This document shows positions 18,508 through 26,782 of a DNA stretch of 32,933 nt, piece after piece. Source of the DNA: an uncultured Alphaproteobacteria bacterium (GTDB taxonomy: Bacteria > Pseudomonadota > Alphaproteobacteria > Bin65); assembly GCA_947259335.1 (NCBI GenBank), contig CAMYMQ010000428.1, positions 1 through 32,933 of the forward strand, given 5' to 3'. Under the pieces are notes generated by a model. The model had not been told where the DNA came from, searched no databases, and saw nothing but the letters and a program-made list of their open reading frames with translations. A program made the position numbers and the translations under genes. How positions within the stretch are numbered: position 1 is the stretch's first letter; each line of letters begins with the position of its first letter.

Positions 18508-19163
18508 GCCTTCCCGCGCCGACCGCCGTCCTGTTCGACTGGGACAACACCCTGGTCGACAACTGGATCACCATCCGCGACGGCATCAACGCCGCGCTGA
18601 CCGCCTTCGGCCATTCGCCCTGGACCGAGGCCGAGACCCGGCATCGCGTCCGCCATTCGCTGCGCGACAGCTTCCCGGCCCTGTTCGGCGACGAGTGGGA
18701 GCGGGCGCGGGACCTGTTCTACGAGACCGTGCGCGCGGGGCATCTCAAGACCCTGAAAATCCTCGCGGGCGCGCCCGAGATGCTCGCCGGCCTGGCGAAC
18801 GCCGGGCTCTATCTCGGCGTGGTCAGCAACAAGCGCGGCGACCTGTTGCGCCGAGAGGCGGATCAACTCGGCTGGACCCGGTATTTCGGACGCCTGGTCG
18901 GCGCCGGCGACGCCGATCACGACAAGCCGGCGATCGATCCCGTCCTGATGGCCCTCTCGGCCGGCCCCCTGAGACCGAACCAATCGGTATGGTTCGTCGG
19001 TGACGCCGCAATCGACATGGAATGTGCGATCCGCGCCGAATGCACCCCGATCCTCGTGCGCACCGGCGACGAAGCGGAGGATGCTTTCAGCGCATGGCCA
19101 CCCCGCCATACGGTGACGTCGCTTGATGAACTCCGAACCCTTGTCGATCGCGCATCGCGGTGA
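18504..19163 (+). CDS. HAD-superfamily phosphatase (Gph-like)
   Basis: A 219-residue haloacid-dehalogenase-fold hydrolase. The ATG at 18504 overlaps the dat stop; the frame extends upstream, but only this start places the catalytic motif at the N-terminus. Motif I is LFDWDNTLVDN (nucleophile Asp12, acid/base Asp14), motif II is the GVVSNK segment, motif III is HDKPAIDP (Lys), and motif IV is VGDAAIDMECA. A helical cap lies between motifs I and II, as in phosphoglycolate phosphatases. Substrate cannot be fixed from sequence: phosphoglycolate, another sugar phosphate or a nucleotide. It precedes hfq, and a possible hfq promoter lies in its last codons. Confidence 0.85.
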   Translation: MSLPAPTAVLFDWDNTLVDNWITIRDGINAALTAFGHSPWTEAETRHRVRHSLRDSFPALFGDEWERARDLFYETVRAGHLKTLKILAGAPEMLAGLANAGLYLGVVSNKRGDLLRREADQLGWTRYFGRLVGAGDADHDKPAIDPVLMALSAGPLRPNQSVWFVGDAAIDMECAIRAECTPILVRTGDEAEDAFSAWPPRHTVTSLDELRTLVDRASR

Positions 19164-19169
19164 CATATC
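19141..19169 (+). promoter_or_regulatory. Possible promoter for hfq-hflX inside the end of the HAD gene
   Basis: TTGTCG (19141-19146), 17-base spacer, CATATC (19164-19169). The -35 matches four consensus positions, the -10 only three. Transcription would start about 80 bases before the hfq ATG and would include the inverted repeat at 19182-19210. Weak by-eye prediction. Confidence 0.25.
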
Positions 19170-19181
19170 AACGGTGTGGGA

Positions 19182-19210
19182 CACGAAGGGGGCAACGAGA
19201 TGCCTTCGTG
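19182..19210 (+). repeat. Inverted repeat in the hfq leader
   Basis: Perfect 8-bp arms CACGAAGG (19182-19189) and CCTTCGTG (19203-19210) around a 13-base purine-rich loop, 47 bases before the hfq start. No T-run follows, so it is not a terminator. In RNA it would form a moderately stable stem-loop in the hfq 5' leader. Hfq autoregulation through its leader is known in other bacteria, but nothing here proves it. Confidence 0.45.
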
Positions 19211-19256
19211 GCCGGCAGCGTTCAACATCAAGAAAAACACGGCGAAGGAGCCGACA

Positions 19257-19514
19257 ATGTCCTCAGAAAAAACACAAAATCTCCAGGACACATTTCTAAA
19301 CCACATCCGCAAGAACAAGACGCCGGTGACAGTCTTTCTTGTGAATGGGGTCAAACTTCAGGGGATCGTAACCTGGTTCGACAATTTCTGTGTCTTGCTT
19401 CGGCGCGACCAGCATTCGCAGCTCGTCTACAAGCACGCGATTTCGACCGTGATGCCGTCGCAGCCCGTGCAGTTGTTCGAGCCCGACGCCGCGGAAGCAA
19501 CCGCAACCTCTTGA
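19257..19514 (+). CDS. hfq: RNA chaperone Hfq
   Basis: An 85-residue Sm-like protein that forms a hexameric ring and pairs small RNAs with mRNAs. Seen: the Sm1 motif [22 protein letters not shown] and the Sm2 motif [14 protein letters not shown], split as YKHAIST and VMPSQPV, which are nearly the textbook sequence. The short C-terminal tail of about 14 residues is Ala-rich, as in alphaproteobacteria. I chose ATG 19257 because of AAGGAG six bases upstream (19245-19250); an earlier in-frame ATG at 19176 would add an unlikely 27 residues. hflX follows after 16 bases, the conserved hfq-hflX pair. The codon use is less GC-rich at the start of the gene (AAAAAACACAAAAT), as often seen near translation starts. 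Confidence 0.98.
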   Translation: MSSEKTQNLQDTFLNHIRKNKTPVTVFLVNGVKLQGIVTWFDNFCVLLRRDQHSQLVYKHAISTVMPSQPVQLFEPDAAEATATS

Positions 19515-19530
19515 TAACGCGCGGTCTGGC

Positions 19531-20877
19531 GTGAGCGCGCCCGCTACCTTCGGGTTCGAGCGGGACGCTCATGGCAGCCTGGCTGCCTTCGTCATCCACC
19601 CGGACACGGGGGAGGGAGGCATTGGCGCGCCCAGTCCAGAGGATCGCCTCGACGAAGCGGCCGGTCTCGCACTCGCGATCGACCTCGATGTGCGCGACGC
19701 CTTCGTCGTCGGCGTCAAGCGGATCAGTCCGGCGACCTATCTCGGCCGCGGCCACGTCGACACCATCGGAGAACGCATCCAGGACGAGGAGATCGCCCTG
19801 GTCGTGATGGATTGCGCCCTGTCGCCGGGCCAGCAACGCAATCTGGAGCGCCGCTGGACGTGCAAGGTCATCGACCGCACGGCCCTGATTCTGGAAATCT
19901 TCGGGGCCCGTGCGCGGACCAAGGAAGGCCGCCTTCAGGTCGAGCTGGCCCATCTGACCTACCAGCGGAGCCGGCTGGTGCGGAGCTGGACCCATTTGGA
20001 GCGCCAGCGCGGCGGCTACGGCTTCCTCGGCGGCCCGGGCGAATCCCAGATCGAGCTCGACAGACGCCAGATCGACCAGCGGCTCGCCCGCTTGCGCCTC
20101 GACCTGGAAACCGTGCGCAAGCGCCGGGCGATCCAGCGCAAGGCGCGGCTCAAGGTGCCGTATCCGGTGATCGCCCTGGTCGGCTACACCAACGCCGGCA
20201 AGTCGACCCTGTTCAACCGGCTGACGGGCGCGACCGTGTTCGCCGAGGATCTTCTGTTCGCGACCCTCGACACGACGATGCGCGCGCTTGAGCTGCCGTC
20301 GGGCCACAAGGCCGTGCTGTCGGACACGGTCGGATTCATCTCCGATCTGCCCACGCAGCTCGTCGCGGCATTCCGGGCGACGCTCGAAGAGGTCACCGGC
20401 GCCGACATCATTCTCCACGTCCGCGACATCGCCCGGCCGGACACCGACGCCCAGTGCGAGAGCGTCAATCAGGTGCTGCGCGACCTCGGCCTTTCCGATC
20501 AGGTCGAGGCCGGACTGTTCGAAGCCTGGAACAAGACAGACCTGCTCGATCCCGAAGCCGCCGCCGCCCTGCAGGAGCGCGCGAACCGCGCCAACGGAAC
20601 GGTCGTCCTGGTCTCGGCGGCGACCGGGCAGGGCTGCGACCGGCTGGTCGCTACGCTGGACGAGGCGCTCAACCGGCACCGGCGCACGCTTCACTTTTCC
20701 CTGGCGCACCGGCACGGCGAGGCCATTTCCTGGCTCTACGATCACGGCCGCGTCCTCGACCGGACCGACGACGCCGACCTCACCCACATCACCGTCGACC
20801 TGGCCCCCGAGGATGTTTCGCGCTTCGAGGCCCTGTGCACCCGTCTCGACGTCGACCCCCAGGCTTCCATCGGTTGA
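19531..20877 (+). CDS. hflX: Ribosome-associated GTPase HflX
   Basis: A 448-residue protein from GTG 19531. N-terminal HflX domain with YLGRGHVDTIGE and the DCALSPGQQRNLE segment, a GGYGFLGGPGESQIELDRR signature (about 161-179) before a coiled-coil helix, then the G domain: G1 GYTNAGKS (218-225), G2 region DTTM, G3 DTVGFI and G4 NKTD. HflX splits stalled or heat-stressed 70S ribosomes using GTP. It lies downstream of hfq in the same direction. Its stop codon TGA at 20875-20877 is also part of the -35 hexamer of the groESL promoter, so a heat-shock-linked ribosome factor and the chaperonin operon abut without a spacer. Confidence 0.96.
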   Translation: MSAPATFGFERDAHGSLAAFVIHPDTGEGGIGAPSPEDRLDEAAGLALAIDLDVRDAFVVGVKRISPATYLGRGHVDTIGERIQDEEIALVVMDCALSPGQQRNLERRWTCKVIDRTALILEIFGARARTKEGRLQVELAHLTYQRSRLVRSWTHLERQRGGYGFLGGPGESQIELDRRQIDQRLARLRLDLETVRKRRAIQRKARLKVPYPVIALVGYTNAGKSTLFNRLTGATVFAEDLLFATLDTTMRALELPSGHKAVLSDTVGFISDLPTQLVAAFRATLEEVTGADIILHVRDIARPDTDAQCESVNQVLRDLGLSDQVEAGLFEAWNKTDLLDPEAAAALQERANRANGTVVLVSAATGQGCDRLVATLDEALNRHRRTLHFSLAHRHGEAISWLYDHGRVLDRTDDADLTHITVDLAPEDVSRFEALCTRLDVDPQASIG

Positions 20878-20902
20878 CCCGATAGGCCTCGGCCACTATG
20901 TA
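20874..20902 (+). promoter_or_regulatory. groESL promoter (-35 and -10)
   Basis: TTGACC (20874-20879), exactly 17 bases, TATGTA (20897-20902). The -35 matches five of six consensus positions and includes the hflX stop codon. The predicted start would fall within the CIRCE element just downstream, so the HrcA repressor would block it directly. Part of the sequence could also be read by a heat-shock sigma factor; I cannot separate the two by eye. Confidence 0.65.
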
Positions 20903-20929
20903 TTGGCACTCGCATTCGCAGAGTGCTAA
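20903..20929. promoter_or_regulatory. CIRCE operator (HrcA binding site)
   Basis: TTGGCACTC-N9-GAGTGCTAA. The CIRCE consensus is TTAGCACTC-N9-GAGTGCTAA, so only one base of the left arm differs, and the nine-base spacer is exact. It lies 65 bases before the groES start, directly after the -10 box. In this family, HrcA binds the element and represses groESL at normal temperature, with GroEL itself helping to fold HrcA. No hrcA gene is in the window. Confidence 0.95.
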
Positions 20930-20994
20930 CCGCGCCGTGTCAACGACCCGACAAGGCGTTCCCGTCTTAATTACACAACAAGGAGGGCTGGTTC

Positions 20995-22969
<1,975 letters not shown>

Positions 22970-22994
22970 ACCCGGCCGCAATGCGTCATTAGAG

Positions 22995-23026
22995 GGGGCC
23001 GCGGCGGATGTCGCGGCCCCTTTTTT
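22995..23026 (+). terminator. Rho-independent terminator of groESL
   Basis: GGGGCCGCG (22995-23003), 8-base loop, CGCGGCCCC (23012-23020), then six T (23021-23026). It is a textbook intrinsic terminator with a 9-bp GC stem. Outer arms TGCGTCAT (22982-22989) and ATGACGCA (23027-23034) are also perfect inverse copies and can extend the structure past the T-run. The next gene has no visible promoter between this element and its start. Confidence 0.93.
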
Positions 23027-23044
23027 ATGACGCAGTGGATAAAC

Positions 23045-23860
23045 ATGTCCTTCGATCCCGATGCCGTTACGGCCCTTCTGGCGGAAGCCGGCCAGACCAT
23101 CATCATGCCGCGGTTCCGCAACCTGCGGGCAGACCAGATCAGCACGAAGTCGGGGCCGAACGACCTGGTCACCGCGGCGGACCTGGAGTGCGAGGCCTTC
23201 CTGACCGAACGGCTCGCCGCGATGACCCCCGGCGCGGCCGTCCTGGGCGAAGAAGCCGTCGCTTCGAACCCCGGCCTGCTGGAGATGCTGTCCGGCAACG
23301 AGGGTGACATCTGGATCATCGATCCGATCGACGGCACCTACAATTTTGCCCATGGCGACGAGCGCTTCGCCATTCTCCTTGCCCTGACCCACAAAGGCAC
23401 GACCCGGGCCGGCTGGATCCATTTCCCGACCACCGGCGAGACCTATTGCGCGGTCGCGAGCGAGGGGGCCTTCAAGAATGGCGAGCGTCTGCGGGTCGCC
23501 GCGCCCAAGCCGATCCGCCGGATGACGGCGGTTCTCTATGTGGGCAAGGGCAGGGCGCCCGCCCTCTACGACCGAATTCAATCGGTGAAACAGGAACTTG
23601 GCACGCGGCGGTTCGCGCGTTGTGTCGCCAGCGAATACGCCGGCCTCGCGTCCGGCGAGATCCACTATGCGATCTTCACCCGACAGCTACCGTGGGACCA
23701 TGCCGCGGGCTGCCTGATCCATGCCGAGGCGGGCGGCGCCCAGGGCTATTTCGACGGCGAACCCTATCGCCTGCAGGAACGCGACCTGCCGCTGCTACTG
23801 GCCCCGGACGCCGCCAGCTGGGACGACCTCCATGCCTTCTTCGAACCAGACCGCGCTTAG
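23045..23860 (+). CDS. Inositol-monophosphatase-family phosphatase
   Basis: A 271-residue metal-dependent phosphatase. Seen: the metal-binding Glu pair in LGEEAV (69-70), the signature WIIDPIDGTYNFAHG with Asp93 and Asp96, DLVTAADLECE (Asp/Glu of the first metal site), and WDHAAGCLIHAEAGG near the C-terminus with the last metal Asp. Family substrates include inositol phosphate, 3'-phosphoadenosine phosphates and histidinol phosphate; I cannot choose among them. Two ATGs are possible: 23027 sits directly on the groEL terminator's T-run and in its outer arm, while 23045 gives MSFDPDAVTALL. I prefer 23045, although neither has a good ribosome site. Expression seems to depend on terminator readthrough or on an unseen promoter. 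Confidence 0.88.
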   Translation: MSFDPDAVTALLAEAGQTIIMPRFRNLRADQISTKSGPNDLVTAADLECEAFLTERLAAMTPGAAVLGEEAVASNPGLLEMLSGNEGDIWIIDPIDGTYNFAHGDERFAILLALTHKGTTRAGWIHFPTTGETYCAVASEGAFKNGERLRVAAPKPIRRMTAVLYVGKGRAPALYDRIQSVKQELGTRRFARCVASEYAGLASGEIHYAIFTRQLPWDHAAGCLIHAEAGGAQGYFDGEPYRLQERDLPLLLAPDAASWDDLHAFFEPDRA

Positions 23861-23883
23861 TTCCCGCGTCTAGTTCCCGCGCC
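23858..23883. repeat. 13-bp tandem duplication between convergent stop codons
   Basis: TAGTTCCCGCGTC (23858-23870) is followed at once by TAGTTCCCGCGCC (23871-23883), then another TAG. One base differs. The first copy begins with the phosphatase stop codon. The unit fills the 22-base gap between the convergent phosphatase and SDR genes. Probably a replication-slippage product. Confidence 0.8.
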
Positions 23884-24647
23884 TAGCCGTCGCGGCTGAA
23901 GGCGAAGGGACTGAAGGCCTGCATCGTCGCCATGACCTCGATCGTGTTGACGTTCACATGCGGGGGCACGGTGGCGACATAGTGGATGATGTCGGCGATA
24001 TCCTCGCCCGTGAGGGGCTGCAAGCCGGCATAGGGCTGTTTGGCCTTGTCGGCGTCGCCCTTGAAGCGGACCAGGGAGAACTCGGTCTCCGCCAGTCCCG
24101 GCTCGACGCTGGTCACCCGAACCCTGGTACCGATCAGGTCGGCGCGCAGGTTCAGCGAGAACTGGTGCACGAAGGCCTTGGTCGCGCCATAGACGTTGCC
24201 GCCGGGGTAGGGGTAGGTGCCCGCGACCGAGCCCAGGTTGATGACATGCCCTCGGTCGCGTTCGACCATGCCCGGCAGGATCGCGCGGGTGCAGTACATC
24301 AGCCCCTTGATGTTGGTATCGACCATCGTCTCCCAGTCGGAGAGCCTCGCGGCCTGGGCAGGCTCGAGACCGAGGGCCAGGCCCGCGTTGTTGACCAGGA
24401 CGTCGACGGCCGCGAACTCCCGGGGCAGCGAACCCATCGCACTTGCGACGGCCGGCTCGTGCCGGACGTCCAGGACCAGTGAATGAGCGGCGTCGCCCAG
24501 TTCCTTGCGGAGCGCCGCCAGCCGTTCGGCCCGGCGTCCCGCCAGGATCACCCTGTAGCCTTCCTTCACGAACCGCCGCGCTGTCGCCTCGCCGAATCCG
24601 GCGGTCGCGCCGGTGATCAGGGCGGTGAGTGTCTTGTCTGACGGCAT
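23883..24647 (-). CDS. Short-chain dehydrogenase/reductase, YdfG-like
   Basis: A 254-residue classical SDR. Seen: the cofactor loop TGATAGFG (residues 12-19), basic AGRRAERL after beta-2 (suggesting NADP), NNAG at 86-89, catalytic Ser140, and Tyr153 with Lys157 in VYGATKAF. The C-terminal EPGLAETEFSLVRFKGD, split as EPGLAETEF and SLVRFKGD, and the HVNVNTIEVM segment match YdfG, the E. coli NADP-dependent 3-hydroxy-acid (serine/3-hydroxypropionate) dehydrogenase. A strong GAGGAGG precedes ATG 24647. It follows mazG on the same strand with a 50-base gap and converges on the phosphatase gene. Substrate by similarity only. Confidence 0.9.
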   Translation of the reverse strand: MPSDKTLTALITGATAGFGEATARRFVKEGYRVILAGRRAERLAALRKELGDAAHSLVLDVRHEPAVASAMGSLPREFAAVDVLVNNAGLALGLEPAQAARLSDWETMVDTNIKGLMYCTRAILPGMVERDRGHVINLGSVAGTYPYPGGNVYGATKAFVHQFSLNLRADLIGTRVRVTSVEPGLAETEFSLVRFKGDADKAKQPYAGLQPLTGEDIADIIHYVATVPPHVNVNTIEVMATMQAFSPFAFSRDG

Positions 24648-24697
24648 GCTTCCTCCTCGATCCGCTTGAAACGAATCACAAAAGATATTTCAGATGG

Positions 24698-25495
24698 TTA
24701 GTCGAATTTCTTGGCATCGAGCCACAGCGTTTCGAGCTCGTCGATCGAGGCATCCGCCGGAGACCGCCCGTCGCGGCGCAAGGCGTCTTCGACCTTGCCG
24801 AACCGGCGCTCGACCTTGCTGTTGGTGCCGCGCAGCGCAGTCTCCGGATCGACCTCAAGCCGCCGGGCGAGCTGCGCCAGGCTGAACAGGACGTCGCCCA
24901 GTTCCGCCTCGGCGCGGGCCTGATCGCCGGCCGAAATCTCAGCCTTGAGCTCGTCGATCTCCTCCGCGACCTTGTTCAGGATCCCCTGAATGTCGGGCCA
25001 GTCGAAGCCGACCCGCGCCGCGCGCTTGCCCAGCTTGGCCGCGCGCAGCAGGGCAGGCAGGGACAGGGGCACGCCGTCCAGCGCGCCGGCCTGACCGTCC
25101 CGCCGACCGCGCTCATGCGCCTTCTGCGCCTCCCAGGCGACGGTCTGGGCCGCCGCGCTGTCCACCGAGGCCTCGCCGAAGACGTGGGGATGGCGGCGGA
25201 CCATCTTGTCGCACACAGCCTCGACCACGTCGTCGAAAGCGAAGGCGCCGCCTTCCTCGGCCATGCGGCTGTGGAAGACCACCTGGAACAGGAGATCGCC
25301 CAGCTCATCCTTGAGGTCGTCCATGTCGCCCCGCTCGATCGCGTCGGCGACTTCATAGGCTTCCTCGATCGTGTAGGGCGCGATTGTCCCGAAATCCTGT
25401 TCGACGTCCCACGGGCAGCCGTGGTCGGGATCGCGCAGACGCGCCATGATCGCGAGCAGGCGGGGCATGCCGGTAACGGCGGTAGGATCGGTCAT
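24698..25495 (-). CDS. mazG: Nucleoside triphosphate pyrophosphohydrolase MazG
   Basis: A 265-residue all-helical housecleaning enzyme that hydrolyses (deoxy)NTPs to monophosphates. Two MazG repeats are visible. The N-terminal one has LLAIMARLRDPDHGCPWD, EEAYEVADAIE (44-54) and DELGDLLFQVVFHSRM (Glu64, Asp67 and so on). The C-terminal one has the EIDELKAEI helix, AELGDVLFSLAQLAR and the closing NSKVERRF. Full length, with magnesium-binding acids in both halves. The gene starts 173 bases from the divergent small RHH-like gene, so their promoters share this gap. No clear ribosome site precedes ATG 25495. Confidence 0.95.
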   Translation of the reverse strand: MTDPTAVTGMPRLLAIMARLRDPDHGCPWDVEQDFGTIAPYTIEEAYEVADAIERGDMDDLKDELGDLLFQVVFHSRMAEEGGAFAFDDVVEAVCDKMVRRHPHVFGEASVDSAAAQTVAWEAQKAHERGRRDGQAGALDGVPLSLPALLRAAKLGKRAARVGFDWPDIQGILNKVAEEIDELKAEISAGDQARAEAELGDVLFSLAQLARRLEVDPETALRGTNSKVERRFGKVEDALRRDGRSPADASIDELETLWLDAKKFD

Positions 25496-25598
25496 CTGGA
25501 TGTGAGCTGCCGGGTTGGAAAGGGCGTTGCGCCGACATTACCGCAACCGATCGAGACCGCAACCGTGGTCGTCCGGCCGGCCCCCGGCGCGGCCCGAC

Positions 25599-25626
25599 TT
25601 GTCCTTCATACTGTGGAAACTATCTA
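25599..25626 (+). promoter_or_regulatory. Putative promoter of the small RHH-like gene
   Basis: TTGTCC (25599-25604), 16-base spacer, TATCTA (25621-25626), about 43 bases before the ATG at 25669. Local sequence is clearly less GC-rich than the surroundings. The -10 overlaps the palindrome at 25623-25634. The rest of the 25496-25668 gap, towards mazG, shows nothing recognisable. Confidence 0.45.
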
Positions 25627-25634
25627 CTAGTAGA
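25623..25634. promoter_or_regulatory. Perfect 12-bp palindrome, candidate operator
   Basis: TCTACTAGTAGA is a perfect palindrome that overlaps the predicted -10 of the following gene. ACTATC occurs on both sides as a direct repeat (25619-25624 and 25634-25639), with a further CTATCG at 25641-25646. Such an arrangement suits a small dimeric repressor, and the gene it precedes encodes a ribbon-helix-helix-like protein. Autoregulation is inference. Confidence 0.5.
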
Positions 25635-25668
25635 CTATCGCTATCGAATTTCCGAAGAGGACGACGAC

Positions 25669-25935
25669 ATGGCGACAGCCCTCGCACAGCGCCGCTGGCG
25701 CTCCAAGAACCGGCCGATCAAGACCCAGCTCAACGTCATGGTCCGACGCCTGGTCCATGACGATCTCGCAGAACTGGCGGCGGACTGCGGACTGCGCGGC
25801 AAGGCCGAGGCGGTCTCCTTCGCGTCCTTCGTCGCCAAGGGACTCCAGCAATATGCTGAGCACGACACGGGCGCTGCGGAATTGCTCGACATCTTCCGGC
25901 AGAGTTACGACCGCGACCGCGATCTGTACGCCTGA
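25669..25935 (+). CDS. Small ribbon-helix-helix-like protein of unknown function
   Basis: An 88-residue protein. It opens with a basic tail (QRRWRSKNRPIK), followed by a likely beta-strand TQLNVMVR, helix HDDLAELAADCG, a short turn, and helix KAEAVSFASFVAKGLQQY. This strand-helix-helix order is that of MetJ/Arc/CopG-type DNA-binding proteins. An acidic C-terminal helix (AAELLDIFRQSYDRDRDLY) could hold a partner. AGAGGA lies about eight bases before ATG 25669. It is transcribed away from mazG and converges on the two-cupin gene with 34 bases between stops. No toxin gene adjoins it, so it is not an obvious antitoxin. I do not recognise an exact family; the fold is inferred from pattern. Confidence 0.75.
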   Translation: MATALAQRRWRSKNRPIKTQLNVMVRRLVHDDLAELAADCGLRGKAEAVSFASFVAKGLQQYAEHDTGAAELLDIFRQSYDRDRDLYA

Positions 25936-25969
25936 AATGCTGGCGCTGGGGATGCAGGGAGAAGGCGGC

Positions 25970-26617
25970 TCAGTCGAGGGCGACGACGCTCTCGTGGAGC
26001 AGCCCTTGCCCGACGGCGCGCGGCTTGGCGGCCTCGGCGTCCGACGCCGGCAGGAAGGAGCTCTTGCCGCCGATAAGGTCGAGCGGAAGCAGCGAGACGC
26101 GCAGGAAGGCGCTGGCGCCGTCGAAGACATTGGCTCCGACCACCGGATCGTCACCAGGCTCGAACCAGGCGCCGCCGGGCCCGCATCCGACCACATCCGC
26201 CCCGATTTCGACGCAAACCCGGCCGTAGAGCAGGCGCCGGATCCCGGGGCCGCGGTGGAAGTGGCGCGGCGTTCGGGCGCCCGCGCTCAGATCGATCCGG
26301 TCGACCCGGAACAGCGCCTCCGGCGCGGCGGCGGACAACGCGAAGCTCTTCGACAGGACAACGTCGGCGAGGGCAGGGTCCAGCAGCGGTTCACGGGCAT
26401 CGGCGGTTTCGCAGATCCAAAGGGACCCGTCGGCCGTTACCACGGCATCGGCGGCAAGCATCGAACCGGCGCCGGCGCTCAGGGTCACGGGGCCATCCGG
26501 CGCCTCGATCCGGCCTTCGCCTTCGGCCACGAACAGATAGCGCTCGGCGGCACCCGTGACACCGGCCCAGCGGCCAGCTTTCAGATCGTAGACGGTCAAT
26601 CGCCTGTGTTGGGTCAT
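25970..26617 (-). CDS. Two-cupin protein of unknown function
   Basis: A 215-residue protein from ATG 26617 (MTQHRRLTVYDLKAG). The frame is open up to ATG 26719, but those extra 34 residues look non-coding and that ATG falls within an AT-rich inverted repeat. Half 1 is a cupin-like barrel without metal ligands (YLFVAEGEGRIEAPDGPV). Half 2 has a possible metal site, TPRHFHRGPGIRRLLYG, with PGGAWFEPGDDPVVGAN as the second motif. It has neither signal peptide nor membrane helix. This layout resembles bicupins such as quercetinase-like or sugar-binding proteins, but I cannot name a function. It shares no operon overlap with neighbours and is preceded by the 26718-26756 dyad. Confidence 0.75.
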   Translation of the reverse strand: MTQHRRLTVYDLKAGRWAGVTGAAERYLFVAEGEGRIEAPDGPVTLSAGAGSMLAADAVVTADGSLWICETADAREPLLDPALADVVLSKSFALSAAAPEALFRVDRIDLSAGARTPRHFHRGPGIRRLLYGRVCVEIGADVVGCGPGGAWFEPGDDPVVGANVFDGASAFLRVSLLPLDLIGGKSSFLPASDAEAAKPRAVGQGLLHESVVALD

Positions 26618-26717
26618 CGGTCGCTCATGGTCCGGCGCTTGCATCCCGACACAGGGACCAAAGCCGAGGAAAAGGGTGGCCAGGAAGCCCCCCGATCCTA
26701 CCTGATCTTGATTGCGC

Positions 26718-26756
26718 ATAATGTATATTATGGTAAATAATGGACATATACATTAT
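26718..26756. promoter_or_regulatory. AT-rich 11-bp inverted repeat, candidate operator/promoter of the two-cupin gene
   Basis: ATAATGTATAT (26718-26728) and ATATACATTAT (26746-26756) are exact inverse copies separated by 17 bases. The whole stretch 26711-26756 is strikingly AT-rich in a high-GC window. It lies in the gap between the end of the MBL gene and the start of the two-cupin gene, both on the minus strand, about 100 bases before the latter. A regulated promoter is the natural reading. No regulator gene is adjacent except the RHH-like protein about 0.8 kb away. Confidence 0.6.
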
Positions 26757-26782
26757 CCAGGACTTTGGGCCCCACCAAAGGC

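Noticed and set aside
20905..20920. A sigma-54-like element (TGGCAC ... TTCGCA) upstream of groES
   Set aside because: The GG and GC doublets are one base too far apart, and the sequence is fully explained by the CIRCE arm plus spacer.
25669..25935. Antitoxin of a type II toxin-antitoxin pair
   Set aside because: The RHH-like pattern fits, but no toxin-sized gene lies next to it on the same strand; the neighbours are mazG, a housekeeping NTP pyrophosphatase on the opposite strand, and a two-cupin gene.
26617..26719. N-terminal extension of the two-cupin protein from the ATG at 26719
   Set aside because: The added residues show no cupin similarity, there is no ribosome site, and the ATG lies within an inverted repeat; ATG 26617 is preferred, though not proven.
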